Source of the DNA: Siphonodentalium dalli
Taxonomy: Eukaryota; Mollusca; Scaphopoda; Gadilida; Siphonodentaliidae
Direction of reading: 5' to 3'
Length of the DNA stretch: 64,000 bases
NCBI GenBank assembly: GCA_032622095.1
Contig: CP136062.1
Span: 33,418,918 to 33,482,917, forward strand
In this document: positions 22,685 through 34,473 of the stretch, piece by piece
How positions within the stretch are numbered: the stretch's first letter is position 1
Layout of the letters: the number at the start of each line of letters is the position of its first letter
The notes under the pieces: generated by a model
What the model was told of the DNA's origin: nothing
The model's database searches: none
The model's input: only the letters and a program-made list of their open reading frames with translations
Translations under genes and position numbers: made by a program

Positions 22685-23199
22685 TACGGGTACAGAGTCT
22701 AAAGAAAATAATGGGTGTTCCCATAATCTTTATGTCAGCGTCAGCCAATCCCCACATTTAACTGGTAAGTGACGAAGCCAATCAGGCGACTTTCTGAATT
22801 CCGCGTCTCCCCAGTTTCACGCCACATACTTTGTAACTAAAATAGCGTGTCATAATGTTAGTTCCACAGTGTTGACAACTTTGGTAATTAGGACAACTAG
22901 TTAAACACGAAAACGCGGCTAGAAAGTGTCCAGCATTGACCAATATTATCTAGCAAGGATAATGTAACAACTAGTTCCTGGGACAAGTGTCACAAGTAGT
23001 ATTGATCAAAAGCGACTTCCAACAACTCGTTAGAACAACAACTTGTTCTAACGAGTCACAACTAGTCATAACGAGTTGCAACTCGTTATCCAGCTAGTTC
23101 CAGTAATTTCAACAGTTAATACCCGGTTTTATTGTGAAATTCGTCAAAACAGAAAGGAGATATTCTGCGAATCGTAAATATTTTTGCGTTGTGGCGTCA
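22685..23199. other. Anonymous DNA with clustered small palindromes
   Basis: Around 23020-23095 the sequence is a string of inverted motifs, including a 13-base stem CTCGTTAGAACAA/TTGTTCTAACGAG and repeated AACGAGT/ACTCGTT. No coding evidence. Confidence 0.5.
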
Positions 23200-23772
23200 T
23201 CTATTATATATTTTGGAACTGATGTATGTATGTATAATGTATGTATGTATATATGTGTGTAATGACGTATGTATACGTACGTACGTACATACGTACGTAT
23301 GCATGTATGTATGTGTGTATGTATGTATGTGTGTGTGTATGTATGTATTTATGTGGGTGTGCGTTTGCGTGTGTGCGTGCATGCGTGCGTACGTGCATGC
23401 ATTCATGTATGTGTAATGGACTAGAAGAAAACCGATCCGACTTAAATTTGATATTTAGGCCTACTTTGATCCCGGGAACAATATGGCGGGTCCAATTTCA
23501 CGTGCGACCGTGTCCTTGACCTTGACCTCGCTCATATAGTTATGTTTCTGGACAGATCGAACAGTAGTTTTTTTTCTTTCTCCTAATACTTTTCAACGTT
23601 GTAAGTCTATTATATATTTTGGAACTTCTGTCAGAGTTATAGACTCGAAAACAGCTCGACCGTTCCGACTCAAATTTGGTACATGTATGTATGCCTACTT
23701 TGATCCCGGGAATAATATGGACGGGTCCAATTTCACGTGCGACCGTGTCCTTGACCTTCACCTCGCTCATAT
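23200..23772 (+). repeat. Imperfect tandem duplication carrying a (TGTA/TACG)n microsatellite
   Basis: Unit 1 (23200-23538) and unit 2 (23606-23772) both run from TCTATTATATATTTTGGAAC to TGACCTCGCTCATAT, sharing CCTACTTTGATCCCGGGAA and GGTCCAATTTCACGTGCGAC. Unit 1 has an expanded ATGT/ACGT/GTGT microsatellite at about 23221-23412 that unit 2 lacks. The open frames on both strands here are simple-sequence artefacts. Confidence 0.8.
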
Positions 23773-23869
23773 GGCGCATATGGGCATGTGTGTATTCTGC
23801 CCAGACGGAGTTGATCACAAAGAAATCCATAAATAGGCCGGACGAAGTCGGGCACATCAGCTGGTACTG

Positions 23870-23870
<1 letters not shown>

Positions 23871-23902
<32 letters not shown>
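23871..23902. repeat. (TA)n(TG)n microsatellite
   Basis: A TA run of about nine repeats passes directly into a TG run of about seven repeats. Confidence 0.9.
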
Positions 23903-23903
<1 letters not shown>

Positions 23904-24249
23904 GAAGATAGTCAAATTATTTTGACTCTTAACCGCGTAGCTTGTCCGAGGATGTGATTTTAAATAGACTGATACAGATACAGTCATGGTGCCAGGCCAG
24001 TTTTTTTTTTACGAAATGCTTTCCTTTTGTTCAGATACTTGACATAGTTTCAACAGTTTAGAAAGACCGAAATAATTATACACTGAAGTTTATAAATAAC
24101 CAAATGACTTTCTGTCCTATTAATACGTCTAGATTATATGTTGCATTAGTGACACGAAATGTGATGTTAAATTATATTTTGTTTACCGTCGTTGTAACTT
24201 GATGTTGGAACCCTGAATCAAGTCTGAGTTTAAGTGTGTCTGTCATTTG

Positions 24250-24340
24250 CAGAATGAGGTCCCCAGAGGGTAAACTTAGCGACGCTATCCCGCATAGCGG
24301 GCTAGCATCACTAAATACACCCTCTGGGGACCTCATTCTG
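24250..24340. repeat. Foldback, CAGAATGAGGTCCCC family, copy 1
   Basis: A 23-base near-perfect stem (CAGAATGAGGTCCCCAGAGG and its complement) encloses a GC-rich centre with CCCGC/GCGGG. The flank GTGTGTCTGTCAT precedes it. A second, inverted copy lies at 24491-24583. Confidence 0.8.
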
Positions 24341-24490
24341 ATTGGGACTCATCTTCTCTGAAAAGTTTCTTTATTAGCATATTTCTATAGAAACTTCTTC
24401 ACATATATAGATTATATGTCTGTATTAGTTTAGTTTCTCTATTTGGGAACTTCAATCTGAGTCAATGTCTCTCATAGCAGATGAGGCCAT

Positions 24491-24583
24491 GCAGCATGAG
24501 GCCCCTAAATGGTGAATTTGGTGATGCGAGCCCGCTATGTGGTATAAGATCACTAAATTCACCCTCTGGGGACCTAATTCTGC
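24491..24583. repeat. Foldback, same family, copy 2 (inverted)
   Basis: It contains GGTGAATTTGGTGATGCGAG and ACCCTCTGGGGACCTAATTC, matching the complement of copy 1 with more mismatches. The flank ATATGACAGGCACACT is the complement of the copy 1 flank, so the repeat extends beyond the stem. Two inverted copies lie within 350 bases. Confidence 0.7.
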
Positions 24584-25110
24584 ATATGACAGGCACACTG
24601 AACTATATAATCTAAGGCTTATCATTATATTGAGAACTGGGAAATAAATGATTGGAGACTTGAACATTGTGTGGCCCTTTAAGATGTCCCGCCGAGTGTC
24701 GTTTATTCGTCAATATTGGAAACAATCCTCATTTCCCACGCAAAGCCGTCGTGGGATTACCGATAATTGCAAAAATCGCAAACTTTCTGCAACTATACAT
24801 GATGCATTCGTGTCTTCATTAAACATCAACTTAGAAAATTAGCAATTATCGTAGAATTGAAATCAATGGAGAACATAAGAATTAACAAGATTCTGCAGGA
24901 GAAATCCCCGGCTGCGTGCATGTCATCGAAACTAACCCAATGGGAATAATGCTGTCATTCGAGTGCCAAGTTAACTGAGCTCAGTGTGCGCCATTCTCTT
25001 GAATTCACTTTCAAATATTCGAGGGCCGATGCAAGCAAAATGTATTAGAATATTCCGAAAAAGTAATAATATTTTATTTTCGCCACATTATTGGATCAAA
25101 ATATATATCG

Positions 25111-25358
25111 ATGTCACGGTTAAAGTAATGTGAAACACTTCGGTAGTGATCACATATAAATGGAGAATAATCTTGTTCAAAGTAGTAATTTTTACAAATA
25201 TTATATCCAAATTGACAACACACACCGTCATTCTCATATATTAATTAAATTCAGTCACTCTCGATTGCGAAATCGTTTTCGTTAGTTTATCGCCGATAGA
25301 CGCGTCCCGAATCGAGTAGTTAATATTTACAATTGAGCGTAGTTCAGACGATGTTTTC
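25111..25358 (+). repeat. Dispersed repeat F, copy 1 (inverted partner at 45463-45710)
   Basis: AAAGTAATGTGAAACACT, CAAAGTAGTAATTTTTACAA, ACCGTCATTCT, AAATCGTTTTCGTTAGTTTA and GTTCAGACGATGTTTTC all recur in reverse complement 20 kb downstream. A related start (AAAGTGATRTGAAACACTCC) also forms the 55-bp tandem in block A at 51121-51470. No coding content. Confidence 0.72.
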
Positions 25359-25489
25359 AATTGAGTGGCACGGTCGATTTGCTTCAGATTTCCGGTGATG
25401 TTAATAAAATGTCACATTCCTCCAGTTGGCATAGTGTCTGGTCACTACCTGATCAGTTTCACGCACCCGACCAAGTACATAATATGTCT

Positions 25490-25621
25490 TTAATGGACTC
25501 GCTACTGGACATTCGTAAACTAGATGGTCGAGGACGTAGCCCGAGACATTCGTAAACCAGATGGTCGGTGGCGTAGCCCGAGACCATTTAGTCTACGAAT
25601 GTCCAGCAGCGAGTCCATTAA
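25490..25621. repeat. Foldback with an internal near-duplicate
   Basis: The arms TTAATGGACTCGCTACTGGA and the complement at 25602-25621 pair over roughly 40 bases with a few mismatches. The centre repeats CATTCGTAAACYAGATGGTC and GTAGCCCGAGA twice. Ends are TTAA, so a TTAA-targeting origin is possible but unproven. Confidence 0.72.
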
Positions 25622-25727
25622 CCGACTTAAACATTGTTTTATAATATACAAGGAGAAATTACATTGATTCGGATTCCGATAAATATCCGTAAATTCCGAT
25701 AGGTATCGACAAGTATCGTTTAAGAAC

Positions 25728-26320
25728 GTGAGGTTTAGTTTGAGATTTGGTTTGAGATTTGGTTTGAGATTTGGTTTGAGATTTGGTGTGAGATTTGATG
25801 TGAGAGTTGGTGTGAGATTTGGTTTGATATTTGGTGTGAGATTTGGTGTGAGATTTGGTGTGAGATTTGGTGTGAGATTTGGTTTGAGATTTTGTTTGAG
25901 ATTTGGTTTGATATTTGGTGCGAGATTTGGTGTGATATTTGGTGAGAGATTTGGTGTGAGATTTGGTGAGAGAATATGTGTGAGATTTGGTGAGAGATTT
26001 GGTGAGAGATTTGGTGTGAGATTTGGTTTGAGATTTGGTGTGAGATTTGGTGAGAGATTTGGTGTGAGATTTGGTGTGTGATTTGGAGAGAGATTTGGTG
26101 TGAGATTTGGTGTGAGAGTTGGTTTGAGAGTTGGTTTGAAATTTGGTGTGAGATTTGGTGTGAGAGTTGATTTGAGATTTGGTGTAAGATTTGGTGTGAG
26201 ATTTGGTTTGAGATTCAGTGTGAGATTTGGTGTGAGATTTGGTGTAAGATTTGGTGAGAGATTTGGTTTGAGATTTGGTTTGAGATTTGATGTGAGATTT
26301 GGTGCGACATTTGGTGTAAC
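25728..26320. repeat. 12-bp minisatellite, about 49 units
   Basis: The unit is GTGAGATTTGGT with TTGAG, GAGAG and GTAAG variants. The 12-base period keeps several frames open on both strands, giving repetitive FGVR or TKSH/TPNL strings, which are artefacts of the repeat. It abuts the next array directly. Confidence 0.93.
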
Positions 26321-27380
26321 ACGCACACAGTAGATGCCATGTACAGTAACACGCCCACAGTAGATGTATGTGACATGTGCAGTAACACGCACACACTAGA
26401 TAACATGTGCATTAACACGCACACAGTAGATGACATGTGCAGTAACACGCCCACAGTAGATGTGACATGTGTAGTAACACGCACACAGTAGATGACAGTG
26501 CAATAACACGCACACGGTAGATTACATGTGCAATAACACGCATACAGTAGATGTGACATGTGCATTAACACACACTCAGTAGATGTGACATGTGCATTAA
26601 CACGCCCACAGTAGATGTGACATGTGCAGTAGCACGCACAGAGTATATTACATGTGCAGTAACACGCACACAGTAGATGACATGTGCAGTGACCCGCACA
26701 CAGTATATGACATGTGCAGTAACACACACACAGTAGATGTGACATGTGCAATAACACGCCTACAGTAGATGACATGTGCATTAACACGCCTACAGTATAT
26801 GACATGTGCATTAACACGCCCACAGTATATGTGACATGTGTAGTAACACGCACACAGTAGATGACACGTGCATTAACACGCCCACAGTAGATGTGACATG
26901 TGCAATAACACACACAGTAGATGACATGTGCATTAACACGCCCAGAGTAGATGACATGTGCATTAAAACGCCCACAGTAGATGTGACATGTGCATTAACA
27001 CACTCACAGTAGATGAGATGTGCAGTAACACGCACACAGTAGATGTGACAAATAGAGTAACACGCCCACAGTATATGACATGTGCAGTAGCACGCACACA
27101 GTAGATGTGACATGTGCAGTAACACGCCCACAGTAGATGTGACATGTGCAGTAACACGCACACAGTAGATGACATGTGCAATAACACGCACACAGTAGAT
27201 GACATGTGCAGTAAAACGCCCATAGTAGATGTGACATGTGCATTAACACGCACACAGTATATGACATGTGCAGTGACACGCACACATTAGATGACATGTG
27301 CAGTAACACGCACACAGTATATGTGACATGTGTAGTAAAACGCCCACTGTAGATGACATGTGTAGTAACACGCCAACATT
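26321..27380. repeat. 30/33-bp minisatellite, about 33 units
   Basis: Units follow GTAACACGCACACAGTAGAT then GACATGTGCA, with an optional TGT extension that makes 33-base units. The right edge merges into GGAGCTGCAAGACGGCATCG, which belongs to a dispersed repeat seen again at 27840-27985 and 29900-30060. Its GGTAACAAGTCCATAGTAGA at 27849 is close to the array unit. The array therefore probably arose from that repeat. Confidence 0.92.
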
Positions 27381-27470
27381 ATATGGAGCTGCAAGACGGC
27401 ATCGATTGCGGGATGTATTCCGTAGGTTCGTATTCATGGTCGAGACTGTCTTGACTGAAGGGATACAGTA
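27381..27470 (-). repeat. Dispersed repeat G, fragment 1
   Basis: GCTGCAAGACGGCATCGATT, GGGATGTATTCCGTAGGTTC and CATGGTCGAGACTGTCTTGA match 27880-27950 in the same orientation and 29930-30020 in reverse complement. Confidence 0.7.
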
Positions 27471-27839
27471 ATGTTGATAAATACACGATCTGCATACTTG
27501 TTATAGTCTGAAAAAAAGTGAAAGTTTTCCGGCTGATTCTGGCAAATTTTAATTGTTTGAACTTAGGTCAGATTAATTGTGGTAAACGCTCTTATCTTTT
27601 AATATTTTACGGACTGGGCTAGTGAGAAACGCTCTTTATCGGTACACATGCTGATGAAACTGAATACAATTGGGTCCCGCTTTTTCTACACTATATTTAT
27701 CGGCACATCATATATATTTATATCCTGGTTGTTTTAACCATTCTATGACTGGATCTTCCTGAAATTTAGCGAAAGCCCAATGTCAACACATTCTCTTATA
27801 TCTTCGGTCTAACGAAATCCACATCCTTTGCTATATTTG

Positions 27840-28340
27840 TGACGGGTGTGGTAACAAGTCCATAGTAGATGGCGCTACAAGATGACATAAACTTCGGGAT
27901 GTACATGTATTCCATACGTCCGTAGTCATGGTCGAGACCGTATTGACTGCCACACGCATCACCACGGGCATGTCCACGGCGCTAAAAGTATTGTGTCTCA
28001 ATTTTGGTGCCCCTTTCACCTTCAGTGCACTCCGGACTCGAACGACGCCAGTTTTGACAGCCTTAAGCCACACCGCTTGACTCGTCATACCATGGGGATA
28101 ATTATGTATGCGCTTGGTGGATATCCTATCAATTCTTATCAAATTTAGTGCCAACCTCTCCCCCAATCTCTCATCCAAACGACACAAATTTGGCGTCTCT
28201 AAATCACTCAATTATATTCCTTATATCATGGAGAAGAATGTGTGTCAATTTGGTGGAAATCGGCGCTAAAGTTATTTTAACAATTTTGGTATCCCTCTCC
28301 CCTTCCGTGCATCCCTGACTCGAACGGCGCAAATATAGAT
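27840..28340 (-). repeat. Dispersed repeat G fragment plus Helitron-like core repeats (reverse orientation)
   Basis: 27840-27985 is repeat G (CATCACCACGGGCATGTCC at its end). 27990-28340 carries phrases such as CCCTTTCACCTTCAG, CCATGGGGATAATTATGTAT, ATTTAGTGCC and CTCTCATCCAAACGACA, which are reverse complements of the roughly 120-bp core units at 35470-36560. Between 27471 and 27839 nothing was recognised apart from two AACGCTCTT motifs. Confidence 0.6.
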
Positions 28341-28848
28341 ATAGATTAAGCCGGTGTTAGCAGATTTAGAACTTGTCCGTTCACATAGGAACCGAAGTCA
28401 GACAGCTTTAGCATTATTCCACACCTGTATACTTACATTTTACCACAAAAAACAATTGCGTTTTCAGCGCGGCAAGAAATTCGTGAGTAATAAAAGTCGG
28501 TCCACGAAAATAACGTAATTTAATTACGGACGCAAGACAGGACGGAATGAATATACCGGATCATTGCACTGAATACAAACACTTTATTAATAAATATTAA
28601 ATATCAGCAGAATCAGATTCAGTCATACTGTATGGAGTCACTGCCGTATATAATTTTGTCGCAGATAAATATATTGTTGAATTTTGACGGCATGAAATTG
28701 GAAGCGCGCACATTTGTAACTTTGACCATTTTCAGGGGGCATAACACAACGGTAATTCACCGCACAACCGATGAAACGGTATGGGACCGTCGGATTATGA
28801 CGGTCCGACACTGTCAAATCGACAGTATTTTCTAACAGTGTACTCAAT

Positions 28849-29245
28849 CATCGATTATGGACAATAAATCACGACCCGTGCATGGCGCCGGTACACGCGG
28901 TCAAGAAGGATTCTTCACCTCCATATCGTGTATTCAATATTAATCCAATTTCACATGCCGACATGTGGATTCCTGGCATGCAGGAATCGGCTCCTTTGCA
29001 CCCCGAGACTCGAGTTGCGATTAACTCTTCTCAAATTGAGATTTTCCCGGTCTTCCTCAAATCAAAACGCGTGTGTAAGAAGCCAATACCAGTAATAGAA
29101 AGGTTACATTATCCAATTTCGGAGAAAGTGCATTGTGTTGTTCTGATGACGAGATATACGTTCGTGTCACACATTGAACCCATATGCAGACTGATTGATA
29201 CGCAGCTCCACTCTCGTAGACAGGATTTTCTTTTAAGTAATGGTT
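28849..29245 (+). repeat. Duplicated 0.4-kb segment, copy 1 (partner 32456-32850)
   Basis: ATCGATTATGGACAATAAAT, CACCTCCATATCGTGTATTC, CACATGCCGACAT and AAGAAGCCAATACCAGTAAT are shared with 32456-32850. An open frame of 121 codons (28882-29247) runs through it. In copy 2 the same reading is broken by a frameshift and stops, so it is not supported as a gene. The product would have no motif I recognise. Confidence 0.72.
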
Positions 29246-29899
29246 AGAGCATAATAATTGGTCTTTACCAGAATCAATCGAGTCGAAGACGAGATTTATT
29301 CTGGCGAAGAACAATTCGCGTGCTCTGACCGACTTAGAGCACAATTGATCACACATAATGCAATAAACTGAAAATGTGTCGTGCGCCTGTCGCGATTGGA
29401 CACACATGCCGGTTAGCCACGCCCAAAACGTGATTAACATTAACAGATCGCCGTTGAATGCGAATATAGATATGTCCGAAACATCACGGACTGGTTCCAC
29501 GTTGAAGCGCACGTGCGATATGTCTGTTATGAGTTGCCGGTGCCTAACAATTGGATAATCATTTATCTATTCTTTCGCCAGCCTTGGGAATTGGTGTACT
29601 TTACCAAAAATCAGGGAAGGTTTGCAACAATGGGATTGTGCTCTAAGTTATAATTACCTACTGTGTTCGATGTATGCATGGGTTGGAAGGACCCGAGAGC
29701 GTGTGGTGGCACCGATGCCGTTAGGTGGAAGTTTTATGAACGCGCGAAGGATATTTGAAAATATTCAATCCACTTTTCAATAGATATTGGTTGGTTATTT
29801 ATAATAATGAAACACTCAATCACCGTTTGCTTCCGACGTCCTAACTGCTGTTCTTCCAGATAAACAGCGTTAGTTTTTTATTTCCAACTTCAGTGGGCA

Positions 29900-30108
29900 T
29901 ACAAGTAATGTGACAAGGGGGTATGCCCGTGGTGATGGGTGTGGCAGTCAAGACGGTATTGACCATGACTACGGACCTACGAGATACATCCCTCAGTGTA
30001 TGCAATCTTGCAGCGCAATCCAATGTGGACTTTGTACTGCACCCATCACAACTACGACACAGGCTGTGGATTTCGCACGACCGAATATATAAGAGAATGC
30101 ATTGACAC
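29900..30108 (+). repeat. Dispersed repeat G fragment ending in a half hairpin arm
   Basis: GGTATGCCCGTGGTGATGGG to CATCACAACTACG is the complement of 27840-27985 over its first part. It ends in ATATATAAGAGAATGCATTG (30086-30105), half of the 69-base hairpin of the MITE family, followed by ACACACACAGGGT. It appears to be a remnant of a MITE end. Confidence 0.6.
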
Positions 30109-30432
30109 ACACAGGGTTTCGCAACATTTCAGGAAGTTCTAGTACTGGACGGATTAAACAACTACGATATAACTATACAGGGTGTGCAAAAAGTAACTGC
30201 TAATTATATTGTCGTGAAAATATAGGTATTATTATTCTACACTTGGTCGAATAATAATAATGAGTATATATATTCCGATTAAATCACTTTACTTTTCCCT
30301 TTTGTTCGCTAACATCATGGAATCGTACTATTTCGGCTCAGTTATAAATTCACGCACTGATGTGTGCGCGAAACATAATGTAGTAATTCGCGAATTTAAA
30401 TACCAGTAAGGTATTCGGTGTGGTGCCTGAAA

Positions 30433-32199
30433 CCGCCTACTGTAACGTGCTGACCGCCTACTGTAACGTGCTGACCGCCTACTGTAACGTGCTGACCGCC
30501 TACTGTAACGTACTGACCGCCTACTGTAACGTGCTGACCGCCTACTGTAACGTGCTGACCGCCTACTGTAACGTGCTGACCGCCTACTGTAACGTGCTGA
30601 CCGCCTACTGTAACGTGCTGTTTAGATAACCGCCTACTGTAACGTGCTGTTTAGATAACCGCCTACTGTAACGTGCTGTTTAGATAACAATAAACCGCCT
30701 ACTGTAACGTGCTGTTTAGATAACCGCCTACTGTAACGTGCTGTTTAGATAACCGCCTACTGTAACGTGCTGTTTAGATAACCGCCTACTGTAACGTGCT
30801 GTTTAGATAACCGCCTACTGTAACGTGCTGTTTAGATAACAATAACCCGCCTACTGTAACGTGCTGTTTAGATAACCGCCTACTGTAACGTGCTGTTTAG
30901 ATAACAATAAACCGCCTACTGTAACGTGCTGTTTAGATAACCGCCTACTGTAACGTGCTGTTTAGATAACCGCCTACTGTAACGTGCTGTTTAGATAACA
31001 ATAAACCGCCTACTGTAACGTGCTGTTTAGATAACAATAAACCGCCTACTGTAACGTGCTGTTTAGATAACAATAAACCGCCTACTGTAACGTGCTGTTT
31101 AGATAACCGCCTACTGTAACGTGCTGTTTAGATAACCGCCTACTGTAACGTGCTGTTTAGATAACAATAAACCACCTACTGTAACGTGCTGTTTAGATAA
31201 CAATAAACCGCCTACTGTAACGTGCTGTTTAGATAACAATAAACCGCCTACTGTAACGTGCTGTTTAGATAACAATAAACCGCCTACTGTAACGTGCTGT
31301 TTAGATAACAATAAACCGCCTACTGTAACGTGCTGTTTAGATAACAATAAACCGCCTACTGTAACGTGCTGTTTAGATAACAATAAACCGCCTACTGTAA
31401 CGTGCTGTTTAGATAACAATAAACCGCCTACTGTAACGTGCTGTTTAGATAACAATAAACCGCCTACTGTAACGTGCTGTTTAGATAACAATAAACCGCC
31501 TACTGTAACGTGCTGTTTAGATAACAATAAACCGCCTACTGTAACGTGCTGTTTAGATAACAATAAACCGCCTACTGTAACGTGCTGTTTAGATAACAAT
31601 AAACCGCCTACTGTAACGTGCTGTTTAGATAACAATAAACCGCCTACTGTAACGTGCTGTTTAGATAACAATAAACCGCCTACTGTAACGTGCTGTTTAG
31701 ATAACAATAAACCGCCTACTGTAACGTGCTGTTTAGATAACAATAAACCGCCTACTGCAACGTGCTGTTTAGATAACCGCCTACTGTAACGTGCTGTTTA
31801 GATAACAATAAACCGCCTACTGTAACGTGCTGTTTAGATAAACCGCCTACTGTAACGTGCTGTTTAGATAACAATAAACCGCCTACTGTAACGTGCTGTT
31901 TAGATAACAATAAACCGCCTACTGTAACGTGCTGTTTAGATAACAATAAACCGCCTACTGTAACGTGCTGTTTAGATAACAATAAACCGCCTACTGTAAC
32001 GTGCTGTTTAGATAACCGCCTACTGTAACGTGCTGTTTAGATAACAAACCGCCTACTGTAACGTGCTGTTTAGATAACCGCCTACTGTAACGTGCTGTTT
32101 AGATAACCGCCTACTGTAACGTGCTGTTTAGATAACAAACCGCCTACTGTAACGTGCTGTTTAGATAACCGCCTACTGTAACGTGCTGTTTAGATAACA
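30433..32199 (+). repeat. Composite minisatellite with 21-, 29- and 36-bp units
   Basis: Every unit contains CCGCCTACTGTAACGTGCTG. The left zone (to about 30620) uses 21-base units ending in A. The rest uses 29-base units (adding TTTAGATAA) and 36-base units (adding CAATAAA). 31140-31745 is nearly pure 36-mer and the right edge mixes types again. The long minus-strand frame at 31111-31743 is a consequence of the 36-base period and is not supported as a gene. Confidence 0.95.
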
Positions 32200-32455
32200 A
32201 TCGTTGATTTACTTATTTAGCCACACAATTCGTTGGTGAACAGACCTCTTTGATATCTTCATCGAGTAATCTCCATCGGTTTCGTTGAAGTTTGTAACCC
32301 AGACACTTTATATAAGAATTGATGTTTTCATGTCGATTTATATACGGCGGCCCCGCAGAATGTCAGACTCAATAGTCGGTTATGGCCAATAAAACACATC
32401 CCTTTAAAACATTACATGACGTAATATACGGGTTCATCGCGCAAAATGTCAGACT

Positions 32456-32850
32456 TAATCATCGATTATGGACAATAAATCACGACCCGTGCAAGACGGC
32501 GGTATACCGAGTCAAGAAGGGTTCTTCACCTCCATATCGTGTATTCAATAATAAACCAATTTCACATGCCGACATATGGATTCGTGGCATTTGGGAATCG
32601 GTTCGTTTGCACCTCGAGACTCGATTAGCGATTATTTCTTCTCAAATTTAGATTTCTTGGTCGTCTTCAAATCAAAATGTTTGTGTAAGAAGCCAATACC
32701 AGTAATCGAAAGGTTAAATTTTCCAATTTCGGAGAAAGTTCATTGTGTTGTTCTGATAACGATAGATTATTTTTTGTATCACATTCTGAACCCATGTGCA
32801 GACTGATTGATATGCATCTCCAATCTCACCGAAAGGGTTCCCTTTTAATT
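32456..32850 (+). repeat. Duplicated 0.4-kb segment, copy 2
   Basis: Direct copy of 28849-29245 on the other side of the minisatellite, with scattered substitutions and small indels. Just upstream (32358-32395) a diverged extra start unit (GCAGAATGTCAGACTCAATA) repeats GCAAAATGTCAGACTTAATC at 32440. Confidence 0.72.
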
Positions 32851-33922
32851 ATATTTCCATGGATGATGTGGTAAGGTCGTGGATACCACTATTGCGGTCT
32901 GTGCAAATGATGACAAAATAGAGCCCAATTTACTTTTTTGAAGTTCAACGAAGAATTATTAAATAGAACATATTTGATCGATATGGGTAAAATCGATGGT
33001 GCATATCTGATTAGCGACATAAGTTCACACGCGAGACGCCGAGAAGCGTTAATTCCAATGAAAAGCGCTGTTTCTCGATTATTCTAAAGTGGTCTGAAAA
33101 GGGTTAGAAGATTTTAGCGATCATTGAACATTCAGCTTCTAAAGTGCACGGTTGGCCCACACTCCCACCCAAATTAATATAGTAGATAGTCGATTATATT
33201 GACCTTTGAAAAGGTTGATCATGCACCAATACATATAATAATATATATTGCATAAGTTTATTACTTAATTGTATGATACATGTCTAGTATTACAGGCCTC
33301 TATATGTGGTTATGATATCATGATTACAATATTAGATCATTATATATGATGTGCATCATGTCTGAAGCAAATAACGTTGTCCTGTATTTGCAGATTAAAG
33401 ACTATTTTTCCACAATTCGTAGTTGTTATTTTATAAATAATTTATGTTTGTTCCAGTGAAACAAGTTAAAACATTCCATACATGTATGGGTATCCTGTCT
33501 TAGTTCGGATCAGCAGAAAAACAATCAGCAAATTAAATTCGCCCAATAAAATAGTAACACCTTCCAAAATTATAAGAGACGAAATTGCAAATGCAGTTGA
33601 ATGCAACAGGAAACTATGTGATATTACCGGCTCGAAGAAAATGTATTTCAATAATGAACATACACAGGCTGAGAAAGCGGCACTATATGCTTTGTTCGTT
33701 CTGCTAAAAAAAAAAAAATTGGACTTTCCAACAATGAATTCTCATTGCAAATGAAACACAATTGTTGTGAAGTGTAATTTGTATTTGAGACTAAAAGTAT
33801 ATCGACTCGTTTATGAAACAGAAACAATGACGATGATGAAGATGATACGATCGTGGATTCGAATCCCTGAAATGGGCGACAATCGAACCGATTTTCAAGC
33901 TTCATCTGAATTGGGTTGAAAT
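32851..33922. other. Anonymous AT-rich DNA, no supported gene
   Basis: The 90-codon frame at 33482-33754 ends at an A tract and has no recognised motif. GGATTCGAATCCC at 33854-33866 resembles a tRNA B box but no tRNA fold was found around it. Confidence 0.4.
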
Positions 33923-34473
33923 TTCAACAGGTTTGGCAATCCCCAATTATAGCTATAATCGCCATATGTAGCTATTGTAGCTACAACTGGCTATTGTTGA
34001 TGGATGAATCTGGTTGAATAGAGATAACTCAATCCAACAAACAATCGTTGAAATATACAATAACCTGATTTGATTATTCTTAGTAAGTTAATTAATTTCC
34101 TTTTTCATGTACATGTATAGTTAACAAAATTGTTCAACATTGTTACTTTTTCCTGACAAGTGTACCTAAATACAAGAATAGTAGATCATATATGGATGGA
34201 TGCGAGTCCCATAGTATTACATATCTCTAAACAGATACACGTGCTTAGCTATGCTTTTCGGATATTCCGCAAGCTGGTAGAACCGAAATGACACGGGCAG
34301 TGGTTTCATAAGTTGCTACAAAATAATACCCCTCACCCTTAGTTACAACAGTTCGCGGTAATGCTTACTTGCCATGCCAATTGGTAAAATAATGCTTTAC
34401 GATAGTAAAATATAGCTACAATAGCTACATTAAGCTATAGTAGCTATAACTTGGAATTGCCAGAACTGTTCAA
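33923..34473. mobile_element. 551-bp MITE-like element with subterminal TAGCTATAG repeats
   Basis: The ends are inverted: TTCAACAGGTTTGGCAATCC against the complement of 34454-34473 (TTGAACAGTTCTGGCAATTC). Inside each end are several TAGCTAYA/TATAGCTA motifs in both orientations. No coding capacity; target duplication not resolved. Confidence 0.55.

Noticed and set aside
23189-23519. Cys/Val/Tyr- and His/Thr-rich frames around 23.2-23.5 kb
   Set aside because: They are translations of the TGTA/TACG microsatellite.
25520-26392. 290-codon minus frame as a low-complexity protein
   Set aside because: It tracks the 12-bp minisatellite; parallel open frames exist on both strands.
28882-29247. 121-codon protein-coding gene
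   Set aside because: The near-duplicate at 32456-32850 is frameshifted and interrupted, and no motif is recognised; kept only as a repeat with a note.
31111-31982. Minus-strand LLLSKQHVTVGG-repeat protein
   Set aside because: Direct product of the 36-bp unit; frames break wherever 29-bp units occur.
33854-33866. tRNA gene or SINE from a B-box-like GGATTCGAATCCC
   Set aside because: No A box, acceptor stem or anticodon arm could be placed around it.
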